A DNA stretch of 64,000 nt from Sphingopyxis panaciterrulae (lineage in GTDB: Bacteria > Pseudomonadota > Alphaproteobacteria > Sphingomonadales > Sphingomonadaceae), in NCBI RefSeq assembly GCF_014199295.1, contig NZ_JACIJH010000001.1:1-64000 (forward strand). Direction: 5' to 3'. The notes beneath the pieces were generated by a model. That model did not search any database. It was not told where the DNA came from and saw only the letters and a program-made list of their open reading frames with translations. Below, piece by piece: positions 60,323 through 64,000 of the stretch (within the stretch, counting starts at the first letter, position 1; each line of letters begins with the position of its first letter). A program made the position numbers and the translations under genes.

Positions 60323-60568
60323 TCAGCCTCTCTCTCCGACCTGGGTCGGCGGCGGCGGGGGCGGAGGCGTCATCGGCGCATTGGGATGATAGATGCCGTC
60401 GGCGGTGTAATAGCCGTCGATGATGCCGTCGCCGTCGCGGTCGGCAGCGACGCTGCCGGGCACGGCGCCGGGCGGGGGTGGAGGCGCGGCGGCGACCTCT
60501 TCCTTGTTCGAGCAGGCGGCGAGCAGCAGCGCGGTGGCGCCCGCCAGCATGAGGGGTTGGAAACGCAT
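60323..60568 (-). CDS. Small lipoprotein with a calcium-loop-like motif
   Basis: An 81-residue lipoprotein with lipobox LAAC (Cys 19), then a Pro-rich segment and DRDGDGIIDGYYTADGIYHP. DRDGDGIIDG matches a dockerin/EF-hand calcium loop (DxDxDG...D). The tail is Pro-rich. The ATG at 60568 has AAGGGAG six bases upstream; the frame extends to a GTG at 60571. It starts 17 bases before the L,D-transpeptidase gene on the same strand, so the two probably form an operon. The role is unknown; envelope anchoring is likely. Confidence 0.75.
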   Translation of the reverse strand: MRFQPLMLAGATALLLAACSNKEEVAAAPPPPPGAVPGSVAADRDGDGIIDGYYTADGIYHPNAPMTPPPPPPPTQVGERG

Positions 60569-60583
60569 CACTCACTCCCTTGG

Positions 60584-60608
60584 AAAACCGCCCGGACGAA
60601 AGCGGGCG
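60584..60608 (-). terminator. Probable terminator after glnD
   Basis: On the minus strand a six-base stem (CGCCCG / CGGGCG, 60603-60608 and 60589-60594) with an eight-base loop is followed after two bases by four U. It lies about 100 bases after the glnD stop and just before the lipoprotein start. Confidence 0.5.
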
Positions 60609-60709
60609 TGGGCCAAACCCGCAGGGCGCGCCGCATGTTTCCGAGGGCCGCGGTCGATAGCGGCGAACGGTGGCTTTTCAGCGATGACCGGTGGAACGAC
60701 GGCGACGTC

Positions 60710-63466
60710 CTATGCCGCGACCGCGTCCTCGCTGCGGCTCGCCGCGGCTTCGAGAAGGCGCTTTTCCAGCCCCCTGACCCGCACCGCGCCGTCGATCTTG
60801 TCGCCGATCAGGTCGGTGACGTAGAAGGTGTCGACCGCGCGCTCTCCATAGGTGGCGACATGCGCACTATGCACCGTGACCTTCGACTGGAACAGCGCAT
60901 AGGCGAGCTGGTTCAGCAGCGCGGGGCGGTCCTGCGCATTGACCTCGACCACCGTGAAGCGGTTCGAGGCATTGTTGTCGACGAACACGCTGGGCGCCAC
61001 CCGAAACGCCTCGGCGCGCGCGCGGGGCAGGGCGCGGGCCTCGAGTTTCGGCAGCAGTTTCTGGCGATTGGCGAGCGCATCCTCGATCGCGCGGGTCAGG
61101 CGCTGGATCTGCCCGGCTTCCGCGAAGGGCCGGCCGAGCGGGTCCTGGACGAGGAAATTGTCGAGCGCCAGCCCGTCGCGCGTCGTGTGGATGCGCGCGT
61201 CGATGATATTGCCGCCGGCAAGGTGGATGCCGCCCGCAATGCGATAGAAGAGCCCCGGATGGTCGGCGGCGAGGACCATCACCAGCGTCGCGCCACGATC
61301 GTCGTCGGGCACCGCGGCGATGTGCAGCGGCGCGTCGCCCGCCTGCCGGATGTGGAGCAGGTTCGCCGCGATCACCTCGACCGGCTCGGCGATCCAGTAG
61401 CTTTCGGGCAGGCGCTTCGCGAGCGCCTGGAACACCGCGTCGCCGAAGCCGAACTGCGCGGCGACCGCTTCCTTCTTGCTCGCGATCCGCGCCTCGCGCC
61501 CCTTCTGCTTGTGGCCGAGGCGCAGCACCTCTTCGGCGGCGTCGAACAGTTCGGTCAGCAATTGCCGTTTCCAGCCGTTCCACACGCCGGGACCGACCGC
61601 GCGGATATCGACGACGGTGAGAACGAGCAGCAGCCGCAACCGCTCGGCGCTCTGCACGATCTGCGCGAAATCGAGGATCGTCTTGAAATCGGCAAGGTCG
61701 CGCTTGAAGGCGGTCGCCGACATCAGCAGGTGATGGCGCACCAGCCACGACACCGTCTCGGTTTCCGCCTCGCTGAGCCCCAACCGCGGGCAGACGCGCA
61801 GCGCCAGTTCGGCGCCGAGGACGCTGTGATCGCCGCCGCGCCCCTTGGCGATGTCGTGGAGCAGCACCGCGACATAGATGGTGCGGCGCGAATGGAGGTT
61901 CCGCATGATTGCGGTCGACAGCGGATGATCGTCCGTCAGCCGGCTCTGTTCGATGTCGGAGAGCAGGCCGATCGCGCGGATCGTATGTTCGTCGACGGTA
62001 TAATGGTGATACATGTCGAATTGCATCTGCGCGACGACGCGGCCGAAATCGGGCACGAAGCGGCCGAAGACCCCGGCCTCGTTCATCCAGCGCAGCACCG
62101 TTTCGGGATCGCGCGGGCTGGTCAGCACGTCGAGGAACAAGTCGTTGGCGCGCGCGATGCGGCGGATCCTGCCGTCGATCAGCTTGGCATCGTGGCGCGC
62201 CTGGCGCATCGCCTGCGGATGGATCTCCAGCCCGTACCGGTCGGCGAGCGCAAAGATTTCGAGCAGGCGCACCGGGTCCCGCTGAAAAAAATCGTCGACG
62301 GGGAGCGCGAGCCGGCCGCGGTCGAGCACGAAGCCGTTGAGCTTGCCGGGCCGGCGGCGCAGCGTCGGCAGGAAGCGCCGCCCACGCTTCGCCATCTGCT
62401 CGTCGAGATGCGCGAGGAAGGTGCCGGTCAGATCGCCGACGCTCTTCGCATGCAGGAAATAGAGCTGCATGAAGCGTTCGACCGCGCTCTTCCCCGGCCG
62501 CTCGGCGAACTGCATGCGCTGTGCGATCTCGCGCTGGAAATCGAAGGTCAGCCGGTCCTCGGCGCGCCCGGCGAGGGTGTGGAGGTGGCAGCGCACCGCG
62601 AGCAGGAAATTTTCGGCGCGCGCGAACTGCCTGAGTTCGCGCGTCGTGAGCAGCCCCGCGTCGACCAGTTCGGGGACGGTGCGGACGCGGTGGATGAACT
62701 TGCCGATCCAGAACAGGGTATGGAGGTCGCGAAGGCCGCCCTTCCCTTCCTTCACATTGGGTTCGACGACATAGCGCGAATCGCCCATCCGTTTATGCCG
62801 CTCGTCGCGCTCGGCGAGCTTTTCGGCCACGAAGGCGCGCGCATTGCCCGCGACGACCTCGGCATCGAAGCGCGCCGCCGCCTGGTCGTAGAGGGCCCGG
62901 TCGCCCCAGATGAAGCGCGCCTCGACCAGCGCGGTGCGGATGGTCAGGTCGTCCTTTGCGGCGCGGATCATCTCGTCGACCGAGCGCGACGAATGGCCGA
63001 CCTTCAGCCCGAGGTCCCACAAGGTATAGAGCTGCGCCTCGATCACCTGCTCGGTCCAGCTCGTCTGCTTGAACGGGGTGACGAAGCCGATGTCGACGTC
63101 GCTGTGCGGCGCCATCTCGCCGCGGCCGTAGCCGCCGACCGCGATCACCGTGATCCGCTCGCCCGCCGTGCGATTGCTCGCGGGATAGAGGTGATGGGTG
63201 GTGAAGTCGTGGGAGAGGCGGACGATCTGGTCGATCAGGAAAGCGGTCGCATTGGCCGCGAGCCGGCCAGCCGAGGGATGATCGAGCAGGCGGCGCTCGA
63301 TCTCGGCGCGCCCCGCATCGAGCGCCTCCCTGAGCAGCGCCACCACTGCACGCCGCCGCTTTCCCGTGTCGCTCGTCTCGGCCGCGATCTCGTCGAGCCG
63401 TCCCGACAGCGCGCGGCGGTCGATGATCGCGCGGCGATGGTCGAGATGGTCGAACAGGTCGCTCAT
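60710..63466 (-). CDS. glnD: PII uridylyltransferase/uridylyl-removing enzyme GlnD
   Basis: A 918-residue nitrogen sensor that adds or removes UMP on PII proteins according to glutamine. Domains in order: nucleotidyltransferase ([24 protein letters not shown], with the catalytic G-G...DxD), a linker ([27 protein letters not shown]), the HD hydrolase domain ([24 protein letters not shown]), and two C-terminal ACT domains that bind glutamine ([26 protein letters not shown] and [25 protein letters not shown]). It overlaps mutS by four bases (ATGA). RpoN, which acts in the same pathway, is encoded in this window. Confidence 0.97.
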   Translation of the reverse strand: MSDLFDHLDHRRAIIDRRALSGRLDEIAAETSDTGKRRRAVVALLREALDAGRAEIERRLLDHPSAGRLAANATAFLIDQIVRLSHDFTTHHLYPASNRTAGERITVIAVGGYGRGEMAPHSDVDIGFVTPFKQTSWTEQVIEAQLYTLWDLGLKVGHSSRSVDEMIRAAKDDLTIRTALVEARFIWGDRALYDQAAARFDAEVVAGNARAFVAEKLAERDERHKRMGDSRYVVEPNVKEGKGGLRDLHTLFWIGKFIHRVRTVPELVDAGLLTTRELRQFARAENFLLAVRCHLHTLAGRAEDRLTFDFQREIAQRMQFAERPGKSAVERFMQLYFLHAKSVGDLTGTFLAHLDEQMAKRGRRFLPTLRRRPGKLNGFVLDRGRLALPVDDFFQRDPVRLLEIFALADRYGLEIHPQAMRQARHDAKLIDGRIRRIARANDLFLDVLTSPRDPETVLRWMNEAGVFGRFVPDFGRVVAQMQFDMYHHYTVDEHTIRAIGLLSDIEQSRLTDDHPLSTAIMRNLHSRRTIYVAVLLHDIAKGRGGDHSVLGAELALRVCPRLGLSEAETETVSWLVRHHLLMSATAFKRDLADFKTILDFAQIVQSAERLRLLLVLTVVDIRAVGPGVWNGWKRQLLTELFDAAEEVLRLGHKQKGREARIASKKEAVAAQFGFGDAVFQALAKRLPESYWIAEPVEVIAANLLHIRQAGDAPLHIAAVPDDDRGATLVMVLAADHPGLFYRIAGGIHLAGGNIIDARIHTTRDGLALDNFLVQDPLGRPFAEAGQIQRLTRAIEDALANRQKLLPKLEARALPRARAEAFRVAPSVFVDNNASNRFTVVEVNAQDRPALLNQLAYALFQSKVTVHSAHVATYGERAVDTFYVTDLIGDKIDGAVRVRGLEKRLLEAAASRSEDAVAA

Positions 63467-64000
63467 CGCTCTTCGACCAATATCTGCTTGAGCCGATAGA
63501 GTTCGCCCAGCGCCTCGCGCGGCGCCAGCGCGTCGGGGTCGATACCGGCGAGCGCCTCGCGCAGCGCGTCCTTCGCGGCTTCGGGCGCGGCGGCGAGAGT
63601 CGCCGCGAAGAGCGGCAGGTCGTCGAGCCCCGCAGCGAGACCGCCGGTCGCCTCGCGCCCCGCCTCCAGCTTGGCGAGCACCGCCTCGGCGCGCTGGACG
63701 ACCGCGGCGGGCACCCCGGCGAGCCGCGCGACGGCGAGACCGTAGCTGCGGTCGGCGGGCCCCTCGGCAAGCTCGTGCAGCAGCACCAGATCGCCCTGCC
63801 ATTCGCGCGCGCGGACATGGTGGAGCGACAGCGCGCCCAGCGTTTCGGCGAGCCGGGTGAGCTCGTGATAATGGGTCGCGAACAGGCAGCGGCAGCGATT
63901 GACCTCGTGCACCGCCTCGACCACCGACCAGGCGAGCGCGAGCCCGTCGTAGGTCGAGGTGCCGCGCCCGACCTCGTCGAGGATCACGAAGCTGTTCGGC
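63463..64000 (-). CDS. mutS: DNA mismatch repair protein MutS, C-terminal part (cut by window end)
   Basis: The visible 178 codons are the end of MutS, which recognises mismatches and signals through MutL. The Walker B/signature run [26 protein letters not shown] is followed by [13 protein letters not shown] and the helix-rich tail [23 protein letters not shown] and ending [12 protein letters not shown]. The N-terminal mismatch-binding domain and Walker A lie beyond position 64000. The stop overlaps glnD; mutS-glnD are co-transcribed on the minus strand. Confidence 0.95.
   Translation of the reverse strand, partial: PNSFVILDEVGRGTSTYDGLALAWSVVEAVHEVNRCRCLFATHYHELTRLAETLGALSLHHVRAREWQGDLVLLHELAEGPADRSYGLAVARLAGVPAAVVQRAEAVLAKLEAGREATGGLAAGLDDLPLFAATLAAAPEAAKDALREALAGIDPDALAPREALGELYRLKQILVEER

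Noticed and set aside
60221..63499. A 1092-codon plus-strand open frame opposite glnD
   Set aside because: Pure shadow of GlnD; same low-complexity composition and no ribosome binding site or homologous domain.
1..64000. tRNA, rRNA, CRISPR arrays, prophage, insertion sequences, toxin-antitoxin and restriction systems
   Set aside because: I looked in all gaps and found no clover-leaf with a GGTTCGAATCC-like arm, no regular spaced repeats and no recombinase, nuclease or methyltransferase gene.

Overview
The window is ordinary chromosome from a GC-rich alphaproteobacterium, almost certainly a member of Sphingomonadales and probably close to Sphingopyxis (inference). Supporting signs are the leuS-lptE-holA block, MipZ in place of a MinCDE system, DivK, the zinc-free L36, COQ9, RibB fused to an inactive RibA-like domain, MmcB, a large TonB-dependent receptor, and several palindromic intergenic repeats of the kind scattered through sphingomonad genomes. 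I see no rRNA or tRNA gene, no CRISPR array, no transposase, integrase or phage gene, and no toxin-antitoxin or defence operon. About 95 percent is coding, with many 1-4 nt gene overlaps.

Layout. 0.2-7 kb: a periplasmic aspartyl protease, the PdeM phosphoesterase, a TonB-dependent receptor and a cation/proton antiporter. 7-12 kb, minus strand: DUF3576 lipoprotein, leuS, lptE and holA. 12-17 kb: an envelope protein, a ThiE-like protein, the PLP-homeostasis protein, divK, and a plus-strand run of DUF3572, HAD, RidA and FemAB-like genes. 17.5-23 kb: panC diverging from mipZ, then phosphohexomutase, lptB and rpoN. 23-28.7 kb: rpmJ, a HAD phosphatase, a prolyl-oligopeptidase facing an aminopeptidase P, and a thioesterase. 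29-31 kb: a membrane protein with ribD and ribE. 31-36 kb, minus strand: EamA transporter, COQ9, feoA, feoB, ssb and mmcB. 36-40 kb: an ene-reductase, then ribBX, ribH and a membrane protein. 40-46 kb: ankyrin protein, SCO1, a cysteine-cluster protein, a metalloprotease, PBP1A, msrB, rpmG and a TonB-like protein. 46.8-51.8 kb: gltX, nadE, prs and a TetR regulator. 51.9-58.6 kb: hisN, a GFA protein, rpmI-rplT, an AraC regulator and pheST. 59-64 kb, minus strand: mutS (cut by the window end), glnD, a small lipoprotein and an L,D-transpeptidase.

How the genes fit together. Riboflavin synthesis is nearly complete within 10 kb (ribD, ribE, ribH, ribB) but has no active GTP cyclohydrolase II, so a separate RibA is expected elsewhere. 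Envelope building recurs: LptE and LptB for LPS export, PBP1A and an L,D-transpeptidase for peptidoglycan, a hexomutase for sugar precursors. DivK and MipZ represent cell-cycle polarity and division-site control. FeoAB, the TonB-dependent receptor and the TonB-like protein handle uptake across the envelope.

The window does not hold an obvious new multi-gene system. The best leads are small: an HTH domain fused to the N-terminus of RibB(X) with a palindromic operator-like site inside its own promoter; a cluster of TGCA palindromes upstream of the ribD operon; a shared promoter and discriminator for the two ribosomal protein genes rpmJ and rpmI; a palindromic element whose two arms differ by two covarying base pairs; and a short in-frame PheS insertion written in unusual codons.
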